Of a stretch of DNA of 64,000 nt, positions 25,223 to 32,870 are shown one piece after another. A model generated the notes under the pieces. That model ran no database searches and had not been told where the DNA came from. It saw nothing but the letters and a program-made list of their open reading frames with translations. The first letter of the stretch is position 1. Each line of letters opens with the position of its first letter. Position numbers and translations under genes: made by a program. The DNA comes from Couchioplanes caeruleus (lineage in GTDB: Bacteria; Actinomycetota; Actinomycetes; Mycobacteriales; Micromonosporaceae): positions 1,991,501 through 2,055,500 of the forward strand of contig NZ_CP092183.1 in NCBI RefSeq assembly GCF_023499255.1. The letters run 5' to 3'.

Positions 25223-26095
25223 TTACCCGCGGCCGTCCAGCGCGATGAAGCGGTATCCGCGCGCCTTCAGCGCCGGCACCACGGTCTTGAGTGCCGCGTA
25301 CGTCTGGGAGCGGTCCCCGCCGCCGTCGTGGCACAGCAGGATCTGCCCGGGGCGGGCGGCCAGCAGGCGCCGCCGGATGGCCTCCGTGCCGGGGCGCGAC
25401 CAGTCGCGGGGGTCGTCGCTCCAGTCCAGCGGCACCATCCCGGCCGTGGCGGCCGCGCCGAGCACCGTGGACGACCAGTCGCCGCCGGGGGAGCGGAACA
25501 GCGCGGGAGCATGCCCGGTCGTGCTGTAGATCTTGTCCTGGGCCCGTTCGATCTCCTTGCTGACCTTCGTGCCGGGCTTGCGGGCGAGGTGGGTGGGATG
25601 GCTCCACGTGTGGTTGGCGACCTTGTGGCCGTCGCGTACGACGTCGCGGGCGATCGCCTCGTGACCGAGCACCTGATTGCCGATCATGCAGAACGTCGCC
25701 GGTACGTGGTGCCGGGCCAGCAGCCGCAGGATCTTCGGCGTCCACAGCGGATGCGGGCCGTCGTCGATGGTCAGCGCGACCGCGTCGCCGGGGAACGCGG
25801 GGCCGGGCACCGCCCTGCGGTATTCGCGCAGCGTGAACACGGGACGGCTGAGCTGGGGCCGGTGCTGCGGGTCGGGCGCGCCGTGCCGCCGGTGGGACGG
25901 TTCCGGGCCCGGTGCGGGCGGCACCCGCGGCGTCGCGACGGCGCGCGGCTGGTACTCCTCGGCCGACGACGCTCCGGACCCGCTGAGCAGCATCGCGCCC
26001 ACGCCGGCCGGGATCATCCGCAGCATCTGACGGCGTGAGGTGGGGCCCTCACGCAGGGTCTTCGTCACCGCCTGAAAAAGATCGACTTCCCGCAC
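25223..26095 (-). CDS. secreted polysaccharide deacetylase (NodB/CE4)
   Basis: 290 residues. The N-terminal TSRRQMLRMIPAGVGAML looks like a Tat-type twin-Arg signal. The NodB homology domain begins about residue 100: motif 1 ALTIDDGPH (catalytic base and metal Asp), motif 2 HTWSHPTHLARK (metal His pair), motif 3 FRSPGGDWS, and the late LLCHDGGGDR. These match metal-dependent deacetylases of peptidoglycan, chitin or xylan. It lies between two paralogous LacI regulators, one of which may control it. Confidence 0.92.
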   Translation of the reverse strand: MREVDLFQAVTKTLREGPTSRRQMLRMIPAGVGAMLLSGSGASSAEEYQPRAVATPRVPPAPGPEPSHRRHGAPDPQHRPQLSRPVFTLREYRRAVPGPAFPGDAVALTIDDGPHPLWTPKILRLLARHHVPATFCMIGNQVLGHEAIARDVVRDGHKVANHTWSHPTHLARKPGTKVSKEIERAQDKIYSTTGHAPALFRSPGGDWSSTVLGAAATAGMVPLDWSDDPRDWSRPGTEAIRRRLLAARPGQILLCHDGGGDRSQTYAALKTVVPALKARGYRFIALDGRG

Positions 26096-26111
26096 GCCGC
26101 CCGACGTTAAC

Positions 26112-27182
26112 TCACGGTCGCCACTGTCGCCCAGTGCCGTTCGGCCCGGAAACCGGCGAAACCGGTCGGTCGGTGCCCGGCGCGGGACCGGTGCTGCGGC
26201 GGATGGCCAGGTCGCCGCCGCGCGCCTGGACCGGCGGCTCGGCGGTGCCGTCCAGCGCCGCGAAGAGCTGTGCCGTCGCGAGGGCGCCGTACGCGGCGAT
26301 GTCCCGGCGTACCACGGTCAGCGGCGGCCCGACGACCTGGCACAGCGGCGAGTCCTCGCAGGCCACGATGGACAGGTCGGCCGGTACGGCCAGCCCGAGC
26401 TCGCCCGCGACGCCCAGCCCGGCGATGGCCATGACGTCGTTGTCGTACACGACGGCGGTGGGCCGCTCCGGGCCGCCGAGCAGCTCACGGGTCAGCCGGG
26501 CCCCGGACTCGCCGGTGTAGTCCCCGCGGACGATCGTGGTCCGTACGCCCCGCGCCCCGGCCGCCGACCGCAGCGCCTCGTCGCGGATGCTGGTGTGCAG
26601 CATCCCGTCCGGTCCGCTCACCCGCGCGATGTGCCGGTGCCCCAGGTCAGCCAGGTGGTCGGCCAGCCGGTGCGACCACGGCACGTCGTCGCACCACGCG
26701 CCGGGCAGCCGGCCGTCCGGCGAGACCCCGATCAGCGCCGCCGGCAGGCCCAGCTCATGCACCGCGGGGATGCGCGGGTCGTCGGGGCGCGGATCGCAGA
26801 TGAGCACGCCGTCGACCCGGCGTTCGGCGCTCCACCGCCGGTAGACCCGGATCTCCTCCTCGAGGCCCGTCACCATCTGCAGTGCCAGCGCGAAGCCGTG
26901 CCCGGACAGCTCGGCCTGGATGCCGGCGATGAGCTGCCGCCGGAACACCTCCACGGTCAGCGCGGCCGACGAGCGCAGCAGCACCAGCCCGATCGCCCGC
27001 GCGGCGGCGCCGTGCAGCGCGAGCGCCGGGCCGTTCGCCCGGTAACCCAGCTCGCGCGCGATGCCGAGGATGCGCTCGCGCAGGTGGGCGGAGACGCCGG
27101 GACGGCCGTTCAGCGCGTACGACACCGCGATGCGGGACACGCCGGCACGCCGGGCGATGTCGGCCATCGTCGCTGCACGCAC
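26112..27182 (-). CDS. LacI family transcriptional regulator (paralogue of the 24.2 kb gene)
   Basis: 356 residues from GTG 27182 (reading VRAATMADIARRAGVSRIAV). Choice of start is supported by TACGGT placed six bases upstream; a GTG at 27203 is in frame but lacks this. HTH, hinge and effector domain as usual (DGVLICDPRPDDPRIPAVHE, VYDNDVMAIAGLGVAGELG, LSIVACEDSPLCQVV). Compared with its paralogue the ligand-site W in WDDSP is replaced by C (CEDSP), hinting at a different effector. It diverges from the zinc alcohol dehydrogenase, 57 bases between starts, so it probably regulates it. Confidence 0.92.
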   Translation of the reverse strand: MRAATMADIARRAGVSRIAVSYALNGRPGVSAHLRERILGIARELGYRANGPALALHGAAARAIGLVLLRSSAALTVEVFRRQLIAGIQAELSGHGFALALQMVTGLEEEIRVYRRWSAERRVDGVLICDPRPDDPRIPAVHELGLPAALIGVSPDGRLPGAWCDDVPWSHRLADHLADLGHRHIARVSGPDGMLHTSIRDEALRSAAGARGVRTTIVRGDYTGESGARLTRELLGGPERPTAVVYDNDVMAIAGLGVAGELGLAVPADLSIVACEDSPLCQVVGPPLTVVRRDIAAYGALATAQLFAALDGTAEPPVQARGGDLAIRRSTGPAPGTDRPVSPVSGPNGTGRQWRP

Positions 27183-27188
27183 CCCCCT

Positions 27189-27194
27189 ACCGTA
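27189..27194 (-). promoter_or_regulatory. -10 element of the leaderless LacI transcript
   Basis: TACGGT (minus strand), then AGGGGG, then the GTG start. Faces the TATCCT element of the divergent dehydrogenase 34 bases away, so both promoters overlap in a compact control region. Confidence 0.55.
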
Positions 27195-27227
27195 GTGCTT
27201 CACCCGGCCGGCTCGGCGCGGGCCGAC

Positions 27228-27233
27228 TATCCT
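27228..27233 (+). promoter_or_regulatory. -10 element of the leaderless alcohol dehydrogenase transcript
   Basis: TATCCT, six bases (CCGGGA) before ATG 27240; there is no ribosome binding site, consistent with a leaderless mRNA. Confidence 0.55.
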
Positions 27234-27239
27234 CCGGGA

Positions 27240-28271
27240 ATGATGCGCAAGGTCGTCGTCACCCCGGAGGGTGTACAGGTCGTCCCCGCCCCGGAGCCGA
27301 CTCCCGGACCGGGGGAGGTCCTGGTGCGGACCGCGGTCTCCGGGGTGTGCGGCTCGGACACGCACGCGCTGCACGGCCGGCACCCCAACGTGACTCCGCC
27401 GTACGCCCCCGGCCACGAGGTCGTCGGCCTGGTGACGGCGGTGGCGCCCGACGTGACGATCGTGCAGCCGGGCAAGCGCGTCACGGTCGAGCCGGACCTG
27501 CCGTGCTGGGCGTGCAAGCAGTGCCGCGCGGGCCGCGAGAACCTCTGCGAGAACCTGGGCTTCTTCGGTTGCGGCTCGGAGCAGGGCGGGATGGCCGACC
27601 TGTTCACCATCGACGCCCGTCGCGTCCACCCGGTCCCGGAGGATCTGGACGACGCGACCGCCGCGCTCATCGAACCGCTCGCCACCCCGGTGCACGCGGC
27701 ACGGCTGGCGGGCCCGCTCGAGGGCAGGGCGGTCGCGATCCTGGGGGCCGGCACGATCGGCCTGCTCACCCTGCGCGTCGCCCGCGCGCAGGGCGCCCGG
27801 CGCATCGTGATGACGGCCCGCTCGGCGCAGCGCCGCGAGCGCGCCACGGCCTTCGGCGCGGACGCGGTCGTGGACGCCTCCCTCCCGGACGCGGCGGATC
27901 GCGTACGCGACCAGCTCGGCGAGAGCGCCGACGTGGTGTTCGACTGCGTGGCCGAGGAGTCGACCCTGCACCAGGCCCTGGCGATCGCGAACAAGGGCGG
28001 GACGGTGGTCGTGGTGGGCGTGCCGCCGGGCGACGTACGGCTCCCGCTCGCGCTGGTGCAGGACAGCCAGCTGCGCATCCAGGGCAGCGCCACGTACCTG
28101 CCGGAGGACTTCACGGACGCGATCGACCTGCTGCACAAGGGCGTCGTCACGTCCTCCGACTTCGTGACGGCGATCCGGCCGCTGGACCAGGCGGCCGCGG
28201 CGTTCGCGGACGCTGACAGCGGCAACCACATCAAGGTCCTGATCGCCCCCGACCTGACCGCCGTGCGCTGA
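27240..28271 (+). CDS. zinc-dependent alcohol/polyol dehydrogenase (MDR family)
   Basis: 343 residues. Catalytic zinc ligands: C in GVCGSDTHALHG, H/E in PGHEVVG, and the structural-zinc cysteines in CWACKQCRAGRENLCEN. The Rossmann motif is VAILGAGTIGLLTLRVA. Overall pattern fits sorbitol/threonine/butanediol-type medium-chain dehydrogenases oxidising a secondary alcohol with NAD(P). Two ATG codons in tandem begin the gene. Divergent from a LacI regulator, suggesting induction by a sugar or polyol. Confidence 0.9.
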   Translation: MMRKVVVTPEGVQVVPAPEPTPGPGEVLVRTAVSGVCGSDTHALHGRHPNVTPPYAPGHEVVGLVTAVAPDVTIVQPGKRVTVEPDLPCWACKQCRAGRENLCENLGFFGCGSEQGGMADLFTIDARRVHPVPEDLDDATAALIEPLATPVHAARLAGPLEGRAVAILGAGTIGLLTLRVARAQGARRIVMTARSAQRRERATAFGADAVVDASLPDAADRVRDQLGESADVVFDCVAEESTLHQALAIANKGGTVVVVGVPPGDVRLPLALVQDSQLRIQGSATYLPEDFTDAIDLLHKGVVTSSDFVTAIRPLDQAAAAFADADSGNHIKVLIAPDLTAVR

Positions 28272-28360
28272 GCAGAGCATTGCCGTGATTGCACGGTGAG
28301 TTCACATTCGTTCCAGGAGGTCGAGGCGCGATTGCGCAAGTAGTGGGCCGGCCCTGGTTC

Positions 28361-29899
28361 TCAAGACCTGAGGATGTTCCTACGTAGATCTTCCGCGAAA
28401 GCCTCGAACTCGTCACGGTGGGCAATCAGCAGGTCCGGCAGTGGCCAACGGCCGTGCCACAGCGGCGTGCTGTCTTCGACCAGGTCAGGCGGCCGCCGGA
28501 CGAGTGTGCCGTCAACCAGCTCGAGCAGGGCTCCATCGGGATTGTCTTCAGCCCATTCGAAGGCTGCGTACTCGATTCCCAGCAACTCAAGCATTGCCTC
28601 ATCGGAGGCGACCGGATCGCCGAGGGGACCACCCAACGCCCAGCGGAGGGTGTCTCCATACACCGCTTCGAATGCATCGATGACTCCCGTGTAAGTGCCG
28701 TTGTGCACCAGGCGGCCACGGAGTCGCTTCACGGCACGCCCATCCCGTATCGCGATGAATTGGAGGTCCGGCAGGTATCCCTCGAGCTTGTGGGGCCACC
28801 CGTAAGCGAAGGCTGTGACGAAGTTGCACGGGTTGAAGACCAGTGCGCCGACCTCCACCGCGTACGGCAGGGCCGCGATCTCCTGGAGCCAGTGATCGGC
28901 GATTCTCAGCCAGCTGGGGTTCGCGGAGGCCGAGTAGGCAACCCTGCTGACGAAGCGGTCCCACCGTTGCACGTGGTCCGTACGGGCAACGCCCACGTAC
29001 CGAATGTCGGAGAGGCCGCCGCCCGTTGCGGCTTCCCGGGTCAGGTTCTCGGTAGGAAATATCACCTCGTTGCAGAAAACCCCCCGGCGCCGCGTCCGGC
29101 TCAACGTCCAGTTGGGATCATGGAGCAGGTTCTGGAGAACCTCGGGTCGGCCGGTGTCCACTGACCCGGAGATAGACTGCTGGCATAAGTAGTACAGCGC
29201 GAGATATTCCGTCTGGAACTCCTCCGGGGCATCCGAGAGGTCATACTCCTCTTCGTCGGCCAACCTCGAGAGCACCGTCTCTGCGGAACTGCCTGGATCC
29301 ACATTTCCGAAAACCAGGTAGAGCATCGGCGGGTAGGTCGGGTGGGTGAATTCGAATCCGATCAGATGCTCAACGGCTACCTCGTCCATCTGGGAATTCA
29401 CCCACTCCCACATCCGCCCTACATTACGGTCCCAGGGCTGCACTGCGAGCTGGAGAGGCGTGGGGCCGACAAGTGCGGCCGGTGTCAGAGCGCGCACCTC
29501 CGTCGCTGAGACCGGGGTCGCGCAGCCGGGTTCGAGATTCAGTTGATAGCCACGAAGATCCACGGACCACTCGCGTACGGCCTGGCTGAACGGTGCCATC
29601 AATTCTCGCCAATGGGTGGAGACCAGGGCAACGCGGACATCGGCGGGCCCCAATCGCATCTGCTGCAGCATGAGTTCGACATACTTGTTCAGCTCGTGCA
29701 GCCCTTGCCGGGCCGAGTTGTCGGAGCGCTTGAGCTCGATGACGACGTAGGACCCGGTCGTGTCTTTGGCGAGAATGTCGACCTTTCCGATGCTCCCCGC
29801 ATCATTCGGCAGCTGGAAGTTGGTCGCCACCAGCGTGAGACCCTGCTCGATGATCGACAAGTTCTTGGCGAGTTCGTCCCGGATCTCATCCTCGTGCAC
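28361..29899 (-). CDS. NucS/DUF91-like PD-(D/E)xK nuclease domain protein of unknown role
   Basis: 512 residues. The N-terminal ~100 residues look like the endonuclease NucS C-terminal (DUF91) domain: IGKVDILAKD with D41, then VVIELKRSD with E55-x-K57 and ARQGLHELNKYVE after it, a PD-(D/E)xK active site. The remaining ~400 residues are unrecognised and Trp/Tyr-rich (RMWEWVNSQMDEVAVEHLIG, RWDRFVSRVAYSA, FNPCNFVTAFAYGWPHKLEG). Codon use is clearly less GC-biased than the neighbours, suggesting transfer. GTG start with TAATCT six bases upstream. True NucS is shorter and in a different context, so this is a distinct protein, possibly DNA-repair or anti-phage. Confidence 0.75.
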   Translation of the reverse strand: MHEDEIRDELAKNLSIIEQGLTLVATNFQLPNDAGSIGKVDILAKDTTGSYVVIELKRSDNSARQGLHELNKYVELMLQQMRLGPADVRVALVSTHWRELMAPFSQAVREWSVDLRGYQLNLEPGCATPVSATEVRALTPAALVGPTPLQLAVQPWDRNVGRMWEWVNSQMDEVAVEHLIGFEFTHPTYPPMLYLVFGNVDPGSSAETVLSRLADEEEYDLSDAPEEFQTEYLALYYLCQQSISGSVDTGRPEVLQNLLHDPNWTLSRTRRRGVFCNEVIFPTENLTREAATGGGLSDIRYVGVARTDHVQRWDRFVSRVAYSASANPSWLRIADHWLQEIAALPYAVEVGALVFNPCNFVTAFAYGWPHKLEGYLPDLQFIAIRDGRAVKRLRGRLVHNGTYTGVIDAFEAVYGDTLRWALGGPLGDPVASDEAMLELLGIEYAAFEWAEDNPDGALLELVDGTLVRRPPDLVEDSTPLWHGRWPLPDLLIAHRDEFEAFAEDLRRNILRS

Positions 29900-29905
29900 A
29901 GAGCC

Positions 29906-29911
29906 AGATTA
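29906..29911 (-). promoter_or_regulatory. -10 element of the NucS-like gene
   Basis: TAATCT on the minus strand with GGCTCT between it and the GTG start; leaderless layout as for the resident genes. Confidence 0.5.
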
Positions 29912-30162
29912 GTGGCGGGGGTGTTCTCGGCTCCTTCGCCCCGCTGCGGTAAGACATGCCGCCCCGTCGGAAGACGATTGCCGCTCGGGCAGGATCCAGG
30001 CGTCGTCCATGGTCGGTCTCATGCGAGGTGAGACGCGAGTTACCGGCGGTCTTGGCCACAGTTGCCGTGTTGGCGCAGCGGTCAGCGGGAGGTGTTCGCG
30101 ATTTCCACCTAGTGGTCGAGAAGATCGAGCCAATCCTCATGTCCGCCGGCCGCCACGCGGAG
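29912..30162. other. spacer between the NucS-like gene and the kinase gene
   Basis: About 250 bases without a supportable gene. Short frames exist on both strands but none has a ribosome site, a family motif or normal codon use. It may contain the right boundary of the lower-GC insertion. Confidence 0.4.
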
Positions 30163-31095
30163 CTACGAGGTCTGAGCGAGCATCCGGCGGTGGAGGTCGG
30201 CGGCTGAGCCGGCGTCCAGGTCGAGGGTGCGGCGCAGGGCCAGCCAGGCCGCCGCGGCCGCCGGGTCGCGGGCCGTCGCCACGCCCGGCAGCGCCGCCAG
30301 GACCTCGGAGCGGATCCGGGTGTCGCCGGTCAGCAGGCCGCCGGCCAGCACCACCGGGCCGCCCGGCGGGCCGAGGTCGTGCAGGGTCGCGATGAGGCGG
30401 GCGGCCGCTTCCGTGGTGAGGCGTACCGCGATGGGGTCGTCGTGGGCGCAGACCAGCGGGGCGAGCGCCGCGAAGGCGGACGGGGGCTGGCGTACCGCCC
30501 AGGTGATCAGGTCGTCGCAGGTGGCCGCGCCGGAGTGGGCGGCGATCGCGGCGGCGAGGCCGGGTGGCGGGGCGCCGGCCGGGGCGGCCCAGGCGCGGGC
30601 GGTGGCGCGGACGGCCTGCAGGCCGAGCCAGTGGCCGGAGCCCTCGTCGCCGAGCAGCCAGCCGAGCCCGTCCGCGGTGCGCCGGATGTGCCAGTTCTCG
30701 ATGCGGGCGGCGACGGCGCCGGTGCCCGCGATCAGCACCGCGCCGCTGGGGGACGGCACCCCCGCGGCGAACGCGGTGACCGCGTCGCCGGTGACGGTGA
30801 ACGGGCAGGTCAGACCGAGGGCGGCCCATGCGTCGTCGAACGCGGCGGCGATCGTGGGGTCGGACAGCACGGCGACCCCCGCGACCCCGGCCGTGCCGGC
30901 GAGCACGCGGGCCGGGTCATGGGGACCCAGTGCCGTGCGGACAGCCGTACCTATCGCCGTGGCCGCGGCGGGACCACCCGCGGAGGTGGGGTTGCCCGGC
31001 CCGGCCGACCCGCGGCCGACGACCGTGCCGTCGGTCGCCGCGACGACGGCCCGCGAGGCCGTCCCGCCGGCGTCCACGCCCACTACGAGCATCAT
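30163..31095 (-). CDS. N-acetylglucosamine/amino-sugar kinase (BadF/BadG ATPase family)
   Basis: 310 residues. Actin-like ATPase fold: phosphate-1 motif VVGVDAGGTASRAVVA at the N-terminus, AGTAGVAGV, VTGDAVTAFAAG, adenosine-side GAVLIAGTGAVA, LLGDEGSGHWLG and the late PVVLAGGLL. Such proteins phosphorylate GlcNAc, MurNAc or glucosamine in the cytoplasm. It is divergently placed from the murR-SIS-ABC operon (96-base gap) and so would act on the sugar that the importer brings in. Two tandem ATG codons; the first (31095) is used. Confidence 0.88.
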   Translation of the reverse strand: MMLVVGVDAGGTASRAVVAATDGTVVGRGSAGPGNPTSAGGPAAATAIGTAVRTALGPHDPARVLAGTAGVAGVAVLSDPTIAAAFDDAWAALGLTCPFTVTGDAVTAFAAGVPSPSGAVLIAGTGAVAARIENWHIRRTADGLGWLLGDEGSGHWLGLQAVRATARAWAAPAGAPPPGLAAAIAAHSGAATCDDLITWAVRQPPSAFAALAPLVCAHDDPIAVRLTTEAAARLIATLHDLGPPGGPVVLAGGLLTGDTRIRSEVLAALPGVATARDPAAAAAWLALRRTLDLDAGSAADLHRRMLAQTS

Positions 31096-31124
31096 GGCGC
31101 CGATCGAAACATAGAAACTCGTTG

Positions 31125-31153
31125 TTGACCAGACGCCAAAGTGGTCGTAATTT
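31125..31153 (+). promoter_or_regulatory. housekeeping-type promoter for the amino-sugar operon
   Basis: TTGACC (31125-31130) and TAATTT (31148-31153) are separated by 17 bases, a near-consensus sigma-70-like promoter and a rare clear one in this window. Its -10 overlaps the left arm of the inverted repeat at 31151-31179. A second inverted pair, GACCA (31127-31131) and TGGTC (31142-31146), straddles the spacer. Confidence 0.6.
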
Positions 31154-31179
31154 TCATCGGCATAGCTGTTCGATGAAAA
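31151..31179. promoter_or_regulatory. perfect inverted repeat, probable MurR/RpiR operator
   Basis: TTTTCATCG (31151-31159) and CGATGAAAA (31171-31179) form a perfect 9+9 inverted repeat with an 11-base gap, spanning 29 bases over the -10 and start region of the divergent intergenic spacer. It would allow the regulator encoded next to it to control both the kinase and the transport operon. Not a DasR (dre) site, whose core is TGGTCTAGACCA. Confidence 0.7.
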
Positions 31180-31191
31180 CGAGGACCACCG

Positions 31192-32109
31192 ATGACGGGT
31201 GAGAGCGGCGGGCTGCTGGTGCGGCTGCGCATCGAGGGACCGACCATGCCGGAGGCACTGGCGCGGATCGCCGAGACGATCCTCGCCGACCCGGAGACGG
31301 CCGCGCACGCCAGCATCGTGGACCTGGCCGAGCGGTCCGGGACCTCGACGGCGACGGTCACCCGCTTCTCGCGGGCCCTGGGCTTCAAGGGGTACGCGAA
31401 CCTGCGGGTCGCCGTGGCCACCGAGACGGGCCGCGCCGAGCAGGCCCGCTGGGAGACCGACATCAGCGGCGACATCAACCCGGGCGACCAGACCGAGAAG
31501 GTTCTCGACATCATCACCGCGGCCGACACCCGGGCCATCCAGGCCACCGCCGCGGGGCTCGACACCGACGCGATCGAGCGGGTCGCCGCCGCGATCGCCG
31601 GCGCCGGCCGGGTGGAGATCTTCGGCCTGGGCTCCAGCGGTACGGCGGGCAGCGAGATGGCCTTCCGCCTGGAGCGCATCCGGATCCCGGTGCGGTACCG
31701 CGCCGACACCCACACCGCGCTGACCAACGCGGCGCTGCTCGGGCCGGGCGACGTGGCGATCGCGCTCTCGCATTCCGGGCGGACCCGCGAGTCGATCGAG
31801 ATGCTCGCCGAGGCGGCCGACCACGGGGCGTTGACCGTGGCGGTGACGTCGTTCGGCCGGTCGCCGCTCGCCGAGGTCGCCGACGTCGTGTTCACCACCA
31901 GCGTGCACGAGACCACGTTCCGGCTGGCCGCGCTCTCCGCGCTGCACTCCCAGCTGCTCATCCTCGACCTGATCTACGTGGCTGTCGCCCAGCGCACGTA
32001 CGAGCGCACCGCCGAGGCGCTCGAGCTCACCGTGCGCGCCGTGGACGCCCACCGCGTGCCGGACACCCCCGCCAACCGCAAGCGAGCACGGAGGGACAAG
32101 CCGCTGTGA
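31192..32109 (+). CDS. MurR/RpiR family transcriptional regulator
   Basis: 305 residues. N-terminal RpiR HTH (about 20-85: ETILADPETAAHASIVDLAE, RSGTSTATVTRFSRALGFKG) and a C-terminal SIS sugar-phosphate-binding domain (about 120-265: VEIFGLGSSGTAGSEMAFRL, IALSHSGRTRESIEMLAEA). It should respond to GlcNAc-6-P, MurNAc-6-P or a related ester. A GAGG ribosome site is 7 bases before the ATG. Stop overlaps the GTG start of the next gene by four bases. Confidence 0.93.
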   Translation: MTGESGGLLVRLRIEGPTMPEALARIAETILADPETAAHASIVDLAERSGTSTATVTRFSRALGFKGYANLRVAVATETGRAEQARWETDISGDINPGDQTEKVLDIITAADTRAIQATAAGLDTDAIERVAAAIAGAGRVEIFGLGSSGTAGSEMAFRLERIRIPVRYRADTHTALTNAALLGPGDVAIALSHSGRTRESIEMLAEAADHGALTVAVTSFGRSPLAEVADVVFTTSVHETTFRLAALSALHSQLLILDLIYVAVAQRTYERTAEALELTVRAVDAHRVPDTPANRKRARRDKPL

Positions 32110-32855
32110 CCATCACGAGCGCCGCGTACGTCGAGACGATCCGGGCCGCGATCGACCGGGCCGGCACGAGCCAGGGTGACCTGGTGGCCCGCGCCGCCGA
32201 CCTGTTCACCGCGACCCTGCAGGCCGGCGGGGTGATCCAGGCGTTCGGCTGCGGCCACTCCGAGGCGCTCGCCATGGAGATCGCCGGGCGCGCCGGTGGC
32301 CTGGTGCCCACCAACAAGATCGCCCTGCGGGACATCGTCCTGTACGGCGGCGAGCCGGCGAGCGTGCTGGCCGACCCGCAGCTGGAACGCACCCCGCGGG
32401 TGGCGCACCGGCTCTACGAGCTCGCCCCGATCAAACCCGACGACGCGTTCGTCATCGCCAGCAACTCCGGCGTGAACGGCGCGGTCGTGGAGATGGCCCA
32501 GCTGGTCAAGCAGCGCGGGCACGCCCTCGTCGCGATCACCTCGCTGGAGCACTCGGCGCGGGTGGACTCGCGGCACGAGAGCGGGCTCAAGCTCACCGAT
32601 CTCGCCGACGTCGTGCTCGACAACGGCGCACCGTACGGCGACGCGGCCCTGTCCTACGGCGACGGTGCCGTCGGGGCGGTCTCCTCGATCACCGCGGCGC
32701 TGCTGGCCCAGCAGATCGTCGTCGAGGTGGTGGCCCGCCTGCTGGCGCTGGGCGAGACGCCGCCGATCTACCTGTCCGACAACGTGCCGGGCGGGCGTGA
32801 ACACAACAAACAGCTCGAGGAGCGGTACGCCGGGCGCATCCGGCGTACCGCATAG
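32106..32855 (+). CDS. SIS-domain sugar isomerase family protein
   Basis: 249 residues. The SIS fold motifs are VIQAFGCGHSEALAMEIAGR and FVIASNSGVNGAVVEMAQ. This matches the bacterial group often annotated as UPF0309/SIS domain-containing protein, found with amino-sugar transport genes; relatives act as phospho-sugar isomerases or etherases (MurQ is longer). The role here is inferred to be processing of the imported phosphorylated amino sugar. GTG start inside the murR stop (coupled), 15 bases before the binding protein gene. Confidence 0.88.
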   Translation: MTITSAAYVETIRAAIDRAGTSQGDLVARAADLFTATLQAGGVIQAFGCGHSEALAMEIAGRAGGLVPTNKIALRDIVLYGGEPASVLADPQLERTPRVAHRLYELAPIKPDDAFVIASNSGVNGAVVEMAQLVKQRGHALVAITSLEHSARVDSRHESGLKLTDLADVVLDNGAPYGDAALSYGDGAVGAVSSITAALLAQQIVVEVVARLLALGETPPIYLSDNVPGGREHNKQLEERYAGRIRRTA

Positions 32856-32870
32856 AAAGGGCGTGGCCCG

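Noticed and set aside
28272..30162. Genomic island with integrase around the NucS-like gene
   Set aside because: Only one lower-GC gene is visible; no integrase, transposase or flanking direct repeats were found.
31125..31147. DasR (dre) site in the amino-sugar control region
   Set aside because: GACCA and TGGTC are present but in the opposite arrangement and 10 bases apart, not TGGTCTAGACCA.
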